This document shows positions 1 through 6,610 of a stretch of DNA of 9,572 nucleotides, in pieces. The stretch covers positions 1 through 9,572 of the forward strand of contig JAOUHH010000089.1 of NCBI GenBank assembly GCA_029865195.1, in the 5' to 3' direction. The notes beneath the pieces are model-generated. The model saw only the letters and a program-made list of their open reading frames with translations, did not search any database and was not told the DNA's origin. Source of the DNA: Desulfobulbaceae bacterium. GTDB lineage: Bacteria; Desulfobacterota; Desulfobulbia; Desulfobulbales; UBA5123. The translations under genes were made by a program, and so were the position numbers. The stretch's first letter is position 1. Every line of letters starts with the position of its first letter.

Positions 1-482
1 ATCCGCCGGGCGACTCGCTGATCCGCCACGACAACTACCACACCGGCTTTATCCTCGACGCCCTGTGGCGCTACATGGCCGCAACCGATGACTGGCAATG
101 GCAGCCGGTGTATGAAAAAGGGCTCGACTTTTACGCCCAGCAGCTCTTCAACGCCGACGGCTCGCCCCGCTGGATGAGCGACCGCGATTTCCCCCACGAC
201 GTCCACGGCGCCGCCCAGGGGTTGCTCACCTTTTCCCTGGCCCACCAAAACGGCTACGAGTACCAGGGCCTGCCGGAACGGATCGCGGCTTGGGCGCTGG
301 CCACCCTCTATCATCCCGAGGGGCGTTTTTATTACCAGCAAGGACCGCGGCGGATAAAAAAATTCACCCTGCTGCGCTGGTGCAACGGCTGGATGTTCCG
401 GGGGCTGGCCGCCTGGCGGCAGGCCGCCAGCCTGCCCCCATCGCCGCGGAGGACAACGGCCTGCGGGAGGGAGAGACAATGA
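1..482 (+). CDS. (alpha/alpha)6-barrel glycosidase-like protein, 3' end (5' truncated by window)
   Basis: The frame is open from base 3 to the TGA at 480-482, with no break at the window edge, so the true start lies upstream; the ATG at 75 is internal. The visible C-terminal part has three signatures I associate with six-hairpin glycosidase-like proteins of polysaccharide clusters (often misnamed delta-aminolevulinic acid dehydratase): RHDNYHTGFILDAL near the edge, DVHGAAQGLLTF in the middle, and RWCNGWMFRGLA close to the end. Such aromatic- and histidine-rich helices pack into a toroid that may bind or cut a sugar polymer. The last 16 or so residues are rich in Pro and Arg and look non-conserved. 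The stop overlaps the next gene's ATG (ATGA), which implies translational coupling. The enzyme activity is not established, and neither the N-terminus nor any signal peptide can be seen. Confidence 0.7.
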   Translation, partial: PPGDSLIRHDNYHTGFILDALWRYMAATDDWQWQPVYEKGLDFYAQQLFNADGSPRWMSDRDFPHDVHGAAQGLLTFSLAHQNGYEYQGLPERIAAWALATLYHPEGRFYYQQGPRRIKKFTLLRWCNGWMFRGLAAWRQAASLPPSPRRTTACGRERQ

Positions 483-1258
483 TCGGCGACGAACTGGCCC
501 TTGCCCCCACCATCGGGGCTCTGGAACGGCTTTACATCCGGCTCATGGGGGTCCCGGTCAATGGCCTGCGCATCCGGCTGCGCCGGATCCTCCCCCACTG
601 CACTGGGCAACCCCATGAAATTCTTGATGCCGGCTGCGGCCGCGGGGTCTTCACCTTTGAACTGGCCAAAAAATTCTCTACCGCAACAGTGGTGGGCGTT
701 GACATGGATAAGACACAGTTGGCGACCAACCGTGCCATTGCCCAAAAGGCTGGGCTTGCCAATATCGATTTCCGTTGCCAGGACGTAGCCAATCTCCCTT
801 ACCGCGAAGAATTCGACCTGGTGCTCTCGGTGGACAACCTCGAACACATCGCAGACGACCACCGGGCCTTACACGGCCTGACTCGGGCCCTGCGACCGGG
901 CGGCTGCCTTGTACTCCATGTTCCAGGCGCCGAGCGCCGGTGGTTCCTGTTTCGTTTTCGCGAAAATTTTTCCGTTCCCGGCCATTTCCGACCCGGCTAC
1001 AGCCTCGAAAGCATCGCCGGCATGGTGACGGCGGCAGGCCTGCAAATCGAAAAAATATTCTACACGTATGGCTGGCTGGAAACGGTTTCCAACAACATCT
1101 CCTACGCCATCACCAGGGCCGAGGCAAAAAATCGGCCACTCTACGCCCTGCTCTTCCCGCTGCTCAACGCCATGGCGTGGCTGGGCCGCAACAGCCGTCC
1201 CGACAAGGGCGCGGGTGTCCTGGTGATCGCAACTAAAGTAGTAAGAGAAAAATCATGA
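479..1258 (+). CDS. class I SAM-dependent methyltransferase
   Basis: This 259-residue protein should transfer a methyl group from S-adenosylmethionine in the cytoplasm; its substrate is unknown. The glycine-rich SAM motif I is DAGCGRG at residues 50-56. The acidic end of strand beta-2 is GVDMD (residues 73-77), and FDLVLSVDNLEHI followed by LRPGG matches the motif IV and post-motif regions of the Methyltransf_11/25 type. The C-terminal third (FRFRENFSVPGHFRPGYS onward) probably shapes the acceptor site. The frame is open further upstream, but I chose the ATG at 479 because it overlaps the previous stop as ATGA, is preceded by a GGGAGG Shine-Dalgarno sequence at about 466-471, and gives a normal family length. 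Its own stop overlaps the radical SAM start. Given the neighbours, a sugar or glycolipid acceptor is plausible, but that is inference. Confidence 0.87.
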   Translation: MIGDELALAPTIGALERLYIRLMGVPVNGLRIRLRRILPHCTGQPHEILDAGCGRGVFTFELAKKFSTATVVGVDMDKTQLATNRAIAQKAGLANIDFRCQDVANLPYREEFDLVLSVDNLEHIADDHRALHGLTRALRPGGCLVLHVPGAERRWFLFRFRENFSVPGHFRPGYSLESIAGMVTAAGLQIEKIFYTYGWLETVSNNISYAITRAEAKNRPLYALLFPLLNAMAWLGRNSRPDKGAGVLVIATKVVREKS

Positions 1259-2358
1259 AAAAAGAAACTTTCGCACTCTACCTCCGCGAACTGTGGAACA
1301 TTGTCGCCCTCCCCCTTTCCTTCGCGACCGGGACACCCTTTACCAAACCGACGGTCTTTGCCTTCTACCTCACCTCCCGCTGCAATTCCCGCTGCCAGAT
1401 GTGTGACTTCTGGAAAAACCCCAACGTGGCCGGAGAACTGACTTATGAAGATATCTGCACCATCCTGCGGGATCTGAAACAATTTGGAGTGCGGGTGATC
1501 AGCTTCTCGGCCGAAGGCGAGGTGTTCACCCGGCCCGATGCCCTGGACATCCTGCGTTTCAGCAAAGAACTGGGCTTCACCTTTTCCATAAACTCCAACG
1601 GCCTGGCCATCAATGAGTCTCTCGCCAGCCAACTGGCGGAAATAGCCCCGACTTCGATTATCTTCTCCATCGATACCACCGACCCGCAACAGTACCAGGA
1701 AATCAGAGGGGTAAAAAACGGTCTGGAACGGGTGCTCCAATCGATCAGGCTCTTGCAGGAGAAAGGCTTCCACCGCGTATCGGCCGGTGCGGTCATCCGC
1801 CATGACAACCTTGACCAGATTCCCAAGCTACTGGAACTGGCCAGGCAAAACGGCCTGCACGGCTTCCGCTTCACGGCGATGCAACGCTATGGTTTTTCAA
1901 AGGATTGGGATGATGCGCAGTGGAATCGGCTTGCAGAACCGCATTATCAGGCCGCCTTACAAAAGGCGCTGGACGGCCTGACCCAAACAAACACGCCCAG
2001 ACATATGGCCAACACCCGCATGTATTTGGAAATGATTCCGGCTTACTACCAAAGCCCCCACTTCTACCCTGTCCCCTGTATTGAGGGCTATTACAAGGGC
2101 AAGATCCTGCCCAACGGCGATCTTTCGCTATGTCCGATCATGGGCAAGACCGCGGTGATCGGCAACCTCAAAGCCGAATCCGTGGCTTCCCTCTGGTGGT
2201 CGGATAAAGCGCGGCAGGTCAGACGTCTGATCAGAGAGAAGAAATGTCCCGGCTGCTGGCTTTCCTGCTACGGGGAGGACAATCTGCGTTTTTCACTTCG
2301 CTACGGCCTCCGCGCCAACTGGAAGGCCTTTTTGCGGGCCACTAGGCTTCTGCAATAA
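1255..2358 (+). CDS. radical SAM protein with SPASM-like C-terminal cysteines
   Basis: This 367-residue protein has the radical SAM cluster motif CxxxCxxC at Cys43, Cys47 and Cys50 (SRCNSRCQMCDFW), which holds the [4Fe-4S] cluster that cleaves SAM to a 5'-deoxyadenosyl radical. The GGEP-type SAM-binding stretch is present in an unusual form, SAEGEVF (residues 85-91). The C-terminal region carries five more cysteines: Cys275 (PVPCIEG), Cys293 (GDLSLCP), then Cys331, Cys334 and Cys338 (CPGCWLSC). This looks like a SPASM or twitch domain holding an auxiliary Fe-S cluster. The IGNLKAESVASLWWS stretch between them is typical of SPASM proteins. The start is the ATG in an ATGA overlap with the methyltransferase stop, with only a weak AAGAG-like ribosome site. 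It is the last gene of the plus-strand run. The reaction is unknown; its position suggests modification of a glycan or lipid-linked sugar rather than a peptide, since no precursor peptide is visible. Confidence 0.88.
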   Translation: MKKETFALYLRELWNIVALPLSFATGTPFTKPTVFAFYLTSRCNSRCQMCDFWKNPNVAGELTYEDICTILRDLKQFGVRVISFSAEGEVFTRPDALDILRFSKELGFTFSINSNGLAINESLASQLAEIAPTSIIFSIDTTDPQQYQEIRGVKNGLERVLQSIRLLQEKGFHRVSAGAVIRHDNLDQIPKLLELARQNGLHGFRFTAMQRYGFSKDWDDAQWNRLAEPHYQAALQKALDGLTQTNTPRHMANTRMYLEMIPAYYQSPHFYPVPCIEGYYKGKILPNGDLSLCPIMGKTAVIGNLKAESVASLWWSDKARQVRRLIREKKCPGCWLSCYGEDNLRFSLRYGLRANWKAFLRATRLLQ

Positions 2359-2378
2359 AACCGGCGCTCGGCGCCGGT
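2354..2378 (-). terminator. rho-independent terminator for the minus-strand glycan genes
   Basis: Bases 2360-2367 (ACCGGCGC) pair perfectly with 2371-2378 (GCGCCGGT) around a three-base loop, giving an 8-bp, very GC-rich stem. Read on the minus strand, the stem is followed at once by TTTTATT (complement of 2354-2360), the classic U tract. It lies 66 bases beyond the stop of the flippase-like gene at 2445. On the plus strand no T run follows, so it is a good terminator only for the minus-strand genes, although the hairpin could still slow plus-strand transcription. Its T tract overlaps the radical SAM stop codon (2356-2358). Confidence 0.8.
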
Positions 2379-2444
2379 ATCGGCAAGGCGCTTCATCTCA
2401 GCACATGGGGTAACTCCTGCCACCCGACGGAACGTCAACACAAC

Positions 2445-3380
2445 TCAATGACGATGGAGCTTCCAGCTGACAAAGGGGAGCGCCAGGACACAAAGCAACA
2501 GATGATACAGCCGCAGAATACCGGCGGCGATCAAACCAACAGAGAACTCCGCCCCCGAAAGCTGCGCCGCGGTGGCCAGCACCAGTTCAAAAACACCGAT
2601 ATTGTTCGGGGTGACGGGAAACAGATTCGCGACCGAAAGAAACGCCGCGATCAGGAAGGCCGGAAGATAGTCAAGTCCCTTGCCGACCAACGCATAACTA
2701 AGCATTATCGAAACCGCACTGACGGCATACTGCAAGAGGACAATCAGGGTGGAGGTCGCAAGCACACGCGGTCGCGACCACAACCGTCGGCAACCGTTCC
2801 AGCCATTGCCAACGAGCCGACGCCAGCCTCCAAGCCCATCCGTAGGCGGAGGCAAGACCCTGGCCAAAACCGGTAAAACGGCAGCCAGGGCTATGCTCGT
2901 CAAACTTACGATTCCCAGTTCATGCAAAATAAGACCGCGCCGGATGGCGAGCCAGGCAACAATGGAAAGACCGCTCACCCCGGTTACGCTCAGCATCAAA
3001 ATCGCATTGGTTGCAGTCAACACCGCGACATCGGTATAGCTGGTATTCATGGTGCGTTTTAGGTAAAGGGCTTTGGCACCGAGTCCGGGCTGGCCGGGGG
3101 AGAAATAATTCAGGAAATTCGCAAGAAAGGTTAACGCCAGATTCTCAGACCAACTGATCCCGGTTCCAAGCACCCCCAGCAGATACCAGGAGGCTGTCGC
3201 GGTCATGCTGAAGGAGAGCAGGCTCACCAAAAGCAATACCGTGAACTCGCGCGGGCTGATCCGAGCAAGCAAAGCGAGTTGTTCCGGCCGCTGCCGCAAC
3301 AGCCAGACCGCACCGGCAACGAAGAACCCGAGCAGCGCCAGCCGAAACCATGGTTGCGCTGCAATGCGCCTAAATTTCAT
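2445..3380 (-). CDS. LPG synthase-TM/flippase-like multi-pass membrane protein
   Basis: This protein of about 311 residues is very hydrophobic, with roughly seven to eight membrane segments (for example residues 12-28, 46-70, 79-93, 116-145, 155-176, 207-231, 240-254 and 282-304). It fits the lysylphosphatidylglycerol synthase TM / UPF0104 family (PF03706). The family hallmarks are the loop SPGQPGLGAKALYLKR (94-109) and the motif ANLFPVTPNNIGVFEL (251-266). It has no soluble aminoacyl-transferase domain, so it is not a complete MprF. Stand-alone members beside glycosyltransferases are thought to move or help assemble lipid-linked sugars in the inner membrane. The frame is open up to 3422, but I chose the ATG at 3380: the extra 14 residues are Arg-rich, and an AGAAG ribosome site lies about 10 bases upstream. 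This start overlaps the end of the preceding methyltransferase gene by 11 bases. Function beyond the family is inference. Confidence 0.82.
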   Translation of the reverse strand: MKFRRIAAQPWFRLALLGFFVAGAVWLLRQRPEQLALLARISPREFTVLLLVSLLSFSMTATASWYLLGVLGTGISWSENLALTFLANFLNYFSPGQPGLGAKALYLKRTMNTSYTDVAVLTATNAILMLSVTGVSGLSIVAWLAIRRGLILHELGIVSLTSIALAAVLPVLARVLPPPTDGLGGWRRLVGNGWNGCRRLWSRPRVLATSTLIVLLQYAVSAVSIMLSYALVGKGLDYLPAFLIAAFLSVANLFPVTPNNIGVFELVLATAAQLSGAEFSVGLIAAGILRLYHLLLCVLALPFVSWKLHRH

Positions 3381-4077
3381 GGTAATGCGACTTCTCCGCG
3401 ACCGCATACACCGAAAAACCAAAGGCGTAGATCGCGAACATCGATTTCGCCTGCGGATCTCCCATGAGCGAACCGATAAATACGTAAGGAAGTCCGAAGA
3501 TCACGGCCGGCAGCGATCGTTTGGTACCACTCTTTACAACCTGCGCCCCTTGCATCTCCAATAGCCGACACAGTCCGATCCGCGAATAAGGCCGCACGTG
3601 GGTCGGATCATCCCAAAAGACGTTAAAGAATGGAAACCAGGCCGCACGGGGTGACGGCACTTCAAGATAGACACAGCCGCCTGGACGGCAGACACGCAAT
3701 AACTCTCGTACACAGGATGCGGGGTCCGAGAGGTGCTCGATTACATGGGAACAGGTTACCACATCGAAACGGTCATCGACGAACGGAAGTTCGGACACCG
3801 AACCGCTCAAAAATGTGCCGACCGGCAAAAAAAACGGCGGATGACCGATATCGACCCCATAGGCTGCAATCCGTGGATTTTCGCGCTCCATGAGTTCCAG
3901 CAAGCCACCGGTACCACAGCCCGCGTCGAGCACCCGAGCGCCCTCAACCAAGTTACGCACCCGCCGAAACAACCAAGGCACTTTGGGGCTCAGCCGCAAA
4001 CGGTCACGCACGAACCGTCGCAAAGCTAGCTTTGCCGACTGGTAAGGCGTGTAATAGTTTTCTGAAAAATTTGCCAT
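3370..4077 (-). CDS. class I SAM-dependent methyltransferase in glycan operon
   Basis: This 235-residue cytoplasmic methyltransferase has motif I LDAGCGTGG at residues 50-58, an acidic beta-2 end at GVDIG (74-78), and FDVVTCSHVIEHLSDP (104-118), which is the Methyltransf_11/23 pattern. LLRVCRPGG and LEVPSPRAAW follow. The stretch DDPTHVRPYS resembles methyltransferases of O-antigen and capsule loci, where HVRPYS is common after the SAM fold. I chose ATG 4077, giving an N-terminus MANFSENYYTPYQ, because it starts 8 bases after the upstream glycosyltransferase stop; the longer frame to 4152 would run far into that gene. A GAGG sequence lies about 12 bases upstream of the ATG. The 3' end overlaps the flippase-like gene, so the two are probably translationally coupled. 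The acceptor substrate is unknown; a sugar or sugar-lipid is the likely class. Confidence 0.87.
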   Translation of the reverse strand: MANFSENYYTPYQSAKLALRRFVRDRLRLSPKVPWLFRRVRNLVEGARVLDAGCGTGGLLELMERENPRIAAYGVDIGHPPFFLPVGTFLSGSVSELPFVDDRFDVVTCSHVIEHLSDPASCVRELLRVCRPGGCVYLEVPSPRAAWFPFFNVFWDDPTHVRPYSRIGLCRLLEMQGAQVVKSGTKRSLPAVIFGLPYVFIGSLMGDPQAKSMFAIYAFGFSVYAVAEKSHYHEI

Positions 4078-4085
4078 GTTGACTT

Positions 4086-5201
4086 TCAGCCTCGTGAATC
4101 CTCGACCGCCTCCGCATATATCGTGCGCAACTGCTGTGCCGCACGCTCCCATGAAAATAAAGCAGCTCGTTCAAAACCATAAATTTGCATCCTTTCGCGA
4201 TAAGACGGGTCGGTTAACGCACGTCGTATTCCCGTTGCCCATCCCTCCACATCGTCGGGAGCGCAGAGACATGAGGCATCCTCAACAATCTCCGGCAAGG
4301 GTCCCACATCAGAAACAAGGACGGGAGAACCACAGGCCATCGCCTCCACCACCGGCAACCCGAATCCCTCATAGATCGACGGGAAAACAAACAAACCCGC
4401 TTCACGGTACAGAAGGGTCAGTTCCTGTTGCGAGACAAAGCCCGTTTCGATGACCTGCCCTTCGAGCCCTAATTCCTCAACCAGTTCGAAGAAGAATTCA
4501 GATCCGTAGCCGCGCTTTCCTACCACCACCAGCGTGGTCGGCAGGTCTTCGGCCCTGAGTTTGGCCATGGCTCGCAATACCACCTCAAGGTTCTTCTTCG
4601 GTGACAGGTAGCCAACGAACATTAAATAATTAGGCGGCAGGCGAAATCGCGCCAATAATTTTCTGTCCAACGACGCAGATAGATTAAAAGTTTCGTGATC
4701 GACTCCGCAGTATACAACCCGGACGCTGTCAGCAAAACCGTAGTAATTATACAAATCCCTGCCGGTGCTTTTTGAAATCGCCACCAAAAAACGACTACAC
4801 TTAAGTAAGAAGGGAAACACGAAGCGATAAATCAGCCACTGCAAACGACTGGGCCGCAATTGAGGGTATTTTAACGTGGCCAAATCCATTACGTTACAGA
4901 CAACCGGACAAGGCACATTAAATGCCGCATAGTTGGTCAGGCAGTGAAAAACATCGAGGTGATGGGAACTTGCGATGCGCCCGATTTCAAAACCATAGCG
5001 CAACCGTGCGGTAATACCGTCCACTGCAGGTCGGATGTACTGCTCGACATTCGGTGCATCAAACTCCGGCTCAAACTTCGGAATCACCACCAAAAAATGG
5101 TCATCAGGAAACAACCTGATCAGGTGCCGCACCACCTCTCGCGTGTAAGTTCCTTCCCCTGTCGGCAACAGGAAACGGCTTGCATCGAGACCGATTTTCA
5201 T
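4086..5201 (-). CDS. GT4-family glycosyltransferase (GT-B fold)
   Basis: This 371-residue protein should move a sugar from a nucleotide-sugar donor to a glycan or lipid acceptor at the cytoplasmic face of the membrane. The N-terminal domain opens with MKIGLDASRF and a glycine-containing loop GEGTYTREV (residues 15-23), as in GT4 enzymes. The C-terminal domain has YLMFVGYLSPKKNLEVVLRA (192-211), VVVGKRGYGSE, and the donor-binding E-x7-E motif EGFGLPVVE with Glu278 and Glu286. VSDVGPLPEIVEDA follows. It is full length for the family. The start is well supported: GGGAG lies 8 bases before the ATG. It opens the minus-strand glycan set, 81 bases after the cytochrome b stop. Its 5' half is AT-rich (I count 81 G+C in the 180 bases 4681-4860), unlike the core genes to the right. 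The exact donor and linkage cannot be read from sequence. Confidence 0.92.
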   Translation of the reverse strand: MKIGLDASRFLLPTGEGTYTREVVRHLIRLFPDDHFLVVIPKFEPEFDAPNVEQYIRPAVDGITARLRYGFEIGRIASSHHLDVFHCLTNYAAFNVPCPVVCNVMDLATLKYPQLRPSRLQWLIYRFVFPFLLKCSRFLVAISKSTGRDLYNYYGFADSVRVVYCGVDHETFNLSASLDRKLLARFRLPPNYLMFVGYLSPKKNLEVVLRAMAKLRAEDLPTTLVVVGKRGYGSEFFFELVEELGLEGQVIETGFVSQQELTLLYREAGLFVFPSIYEGFGLPVVEAMACGSPVLVSDVGPLPEIVEDASCLCAPDDVEGWATGIRRALTDPSYRERMQIYGFERAALFSWERAAQQLRTIYAEAVEDSRG

Positions 5202-5282
5202 TTTATGAACTCCCGAATCACTCTTGAAGTACTCAAATACAACAAAGAAGAGCTGGCCGCACAGACCTTACATTTCGTTGTG

Positions 5283-6125
5283 TCATAGCACCCCTATTAA
5301 CGTAAGTACCACATACACGACAAGCCATCCTAATATTAGTGTGGTTGTCAAAATCTGATGAACCATGCTTCTATTGGCAACAAGCACCACAAGCGATGCC
5401 ACCAACACCATCGGCCACACCACCCCGGCCCAGAACGGCGGCACAAAGCGCAGCAACTCCTGCAGGCCGACAAAGAACCAAGGCCCGGTGATATGAAACA
5501 CCCCCAGCCGCTCAAGCTCCATGGGCGCCGCAACGAAACAACTACCCGCCAGGATCATCACAACCAGCCCGCCGTGTTCACGCCATGAGACACGATATTT
5601 GCGCAGGTGGTCCCAGGAAAGCAGCCCCCACAAAACGCCGAGACCAAGCAGGTGGTTGGGGTATACCCGGAGCATGCCGTCACTGCTCACCGCGAAGAGC
5701 ATTTCATTGAGCAAACGGCCGAGCAGCGGCACAGAAAGGACGATGTTTTCGGCGATCACCCCCGCCATCTCACCGGTGACATCGCCACGCAGCAGGTAAC
5801 CGGTAAAGAGCAGCAGCACGATCACCGGCAGCGAGCAGATCAGCGGCAGCCATTTGCGCATCGCCATCGGCTGTGGCCAGCGGTCGATGAGGATGGCGAC
5901 GAGATGGGTAACGGTGAGGAGAAAAAAGAGCTGACTGGAATAGAAGTGAAGCGAGCGCCAGAAGGCACCGAACGGAACCAGGAGGTCAAGGGTGCTGGTC
6001 GAGTAAAGCGGCTCGGCAGGGTTGTACTGGAGGGCGACGACAACCCCTGAAAGCACCGAGACATAGAGGCTGACCATGCTCTTTTCGCCCCAGCGCACCG
6101 CGACGAACGAAGATCTGATATCCAT
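5283..6125 (-). CDS. cytochrome b, b6/subunit IV fused form, of a Rieske/cytochrome b quinol oxidoreductase
   Basis: This 280-residue integral membrane protein has about seven membrane segments. Residues 1-180 align by eye with cytochrome b6. A WRSLH motif precedes the first heme pair His60/His74 (H-x13-H), TGYLLRGD (108-115) matches the b6 TGYSLPWD region, and the second pair is His158/His173 (H-x14-H), the b6f-type spacing. Residues 181-280 have three more helices and correspond to subunit IV; they carry PWFFVGLQELLRFVPP where the PEWY loop of the Qo site is expected. No Cys is present in the first helix, so a covalent b6f-type heme c_n is not predicted. It should pass electrons from (mena)quinol between two b hemes while the partner Rieske protein takes the other electron. 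I chose ATG 6125 (MDIRSS), with AAGGGG just upstream, rather than the open extension to 6209, which would overlap the Rieske gene. It starts 28 bases after the Rieske stop. Confidence 0.87.
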   Translation of the reverse strand: MDIRSSFVAVRWGEKSMVSLYVSVLSGVVVALQYNPAEPLYSTSTLDLLVPFGAFWRSLHFYSSQLFFLLTVTHLVAILIDRWPQPMAMRKWLPLICSLPVIVLLLFTGYLLRGDVTGEMAGVIAENIVLSVPLLGRLLNEMLFAVSSDGMLRVYPNHLLGLGVLWGLLSWDHLRKYRVSWREHGGLVVMILAGSCFVAAPMELERLGVFHITGPWFFVGLQELLRFVPPFWAGVVWPMVLVASLVVLVANRSMVHQILTTTLILGWLVVYVVLTLIGVL

Positions 6126-6153
6126 CTTCCCCTTAAGCCTCTGGGCGAGACGG

Positions 6154-6591
6154 TCACATGGTGACCAGATAGCCCTTGTCCTCGTTTGCATCGAGCGCGG
6201 TGACCGCAAAGGTCGGCAGGTTGCGTTCCGCCGGCCCCGCCAACCGCTTGCCCTCGACGGTGAAACGGCTCTGATGACAGGGACAGAGCAGAATTTTTTC
6301 GTTTTCTCGGTAATTCAAGCGGCAGCCCAAATGGGTGCATTTCCGCGACACCGCCCACGGTCCCTGCGGTCCGGCAAAGATGATGAAATCATGTTCGACG
6401 ATAAAGCCGGTAACCCTGAGTGACTTATGCACCTCAATGGTACGCGGCTTCCGTGGCACCTTGTAACCAAGGAACCGGGCCAGCGGATAGATGAGCGATG
6501 CCGCCACCGCATACTGCAGCCAGCGCCAGCCGTTCTGCAGGAAATCACGCCGCGTACTGCCCGGCCCGCTGATTGGCTTCGGTTCCGTCAT
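6154..6591 (-). CDS. Rieske [2Fe-2S] protein, Tat-exported
   Basis: This 145-residue protein has a twin-arginine motif STRRDFLQ (residues 12-19) followed by a hydrophobic segment (about 25-42), which predicts Tat export and an N-terminal membrane anchor. Rieske box I is CTHLGC (85-90) and box II CPCHQSRF (103-110). Cys85 and Cys103 with His87 and His106 ligate the cluster; Cys90 and Cys105 form the stabilising disulfide. AGPAERNLP (118-126) is the usual Pro-loop region. Ser108 is kept, but the Tyr two residues later in high-potential proteins is Phe110, which is expected to lower the midpoint potential and suits menaquinol. It is shorter than mitochondrial-type ISP. It sits 19 bases after coaD and 28 bases before the cytochrome b gene, its obvious partner. 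The ATG at 6591 has a close GGTGG upstream. Role: electron acceptor from quinol at the periplasmic Qo site. Confidence 0.93.
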   Translation of the reverse strand: MTEPKPISGPGSTRRDFLQNGWRWLQYAVAASLIYPLARFLGYKVPRKPRTIEVHKSLRVTGFIVEHDFIIFAGPQGPWAVSRKCTHLGCRLNYRENEKILLCPCHQSRFTVEGKRLAGPAERNLPTFAVTALDANEDKGYLVTM

Positions 6592-6610
6592 TCTCCACCC
6601 GCAAGGCCGT

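Noticed and set aside
290..478. A 63-residue N-terminal extension of the first methyltransferase
   Set aside because: It overlaps the preceding gene deeply, reads as low-complexity Arg/Ala/Pro, and a better start with a Shine-Dalgarno and ATGA coupling exists at 479.
332..862. A 176-codon minus-strand frame opposite the first two genes
   Set aside because: It is a shadow frame over motif-bearing genes; nothing in the translation resembles a known family.
1141..1803. A 220-codon minus-strand frame opposite the methyltransferase and radical SAM genes
   Set aside because: It spans two well-supported genes on the other strand and has no recognisable domain or ribosome site.
5202..5282. The 81-base gap between cytochrome b and the glycosyltransferase
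   Set aside because: I looked for a promoter, terminator or small gene. Apart from the GT4 ribosome site I found no convincing -35/-10 pair, hairpin with T tract, or ORF.
6152..6166. Inverted repeat GGTCAC-ATG-GTGACC at the end of the Rieske gene
   Set aside because: It is short, is made largely of codons at the gene end and stop, has no T tract on either strand, and sits before a gene that should be co-expressed.
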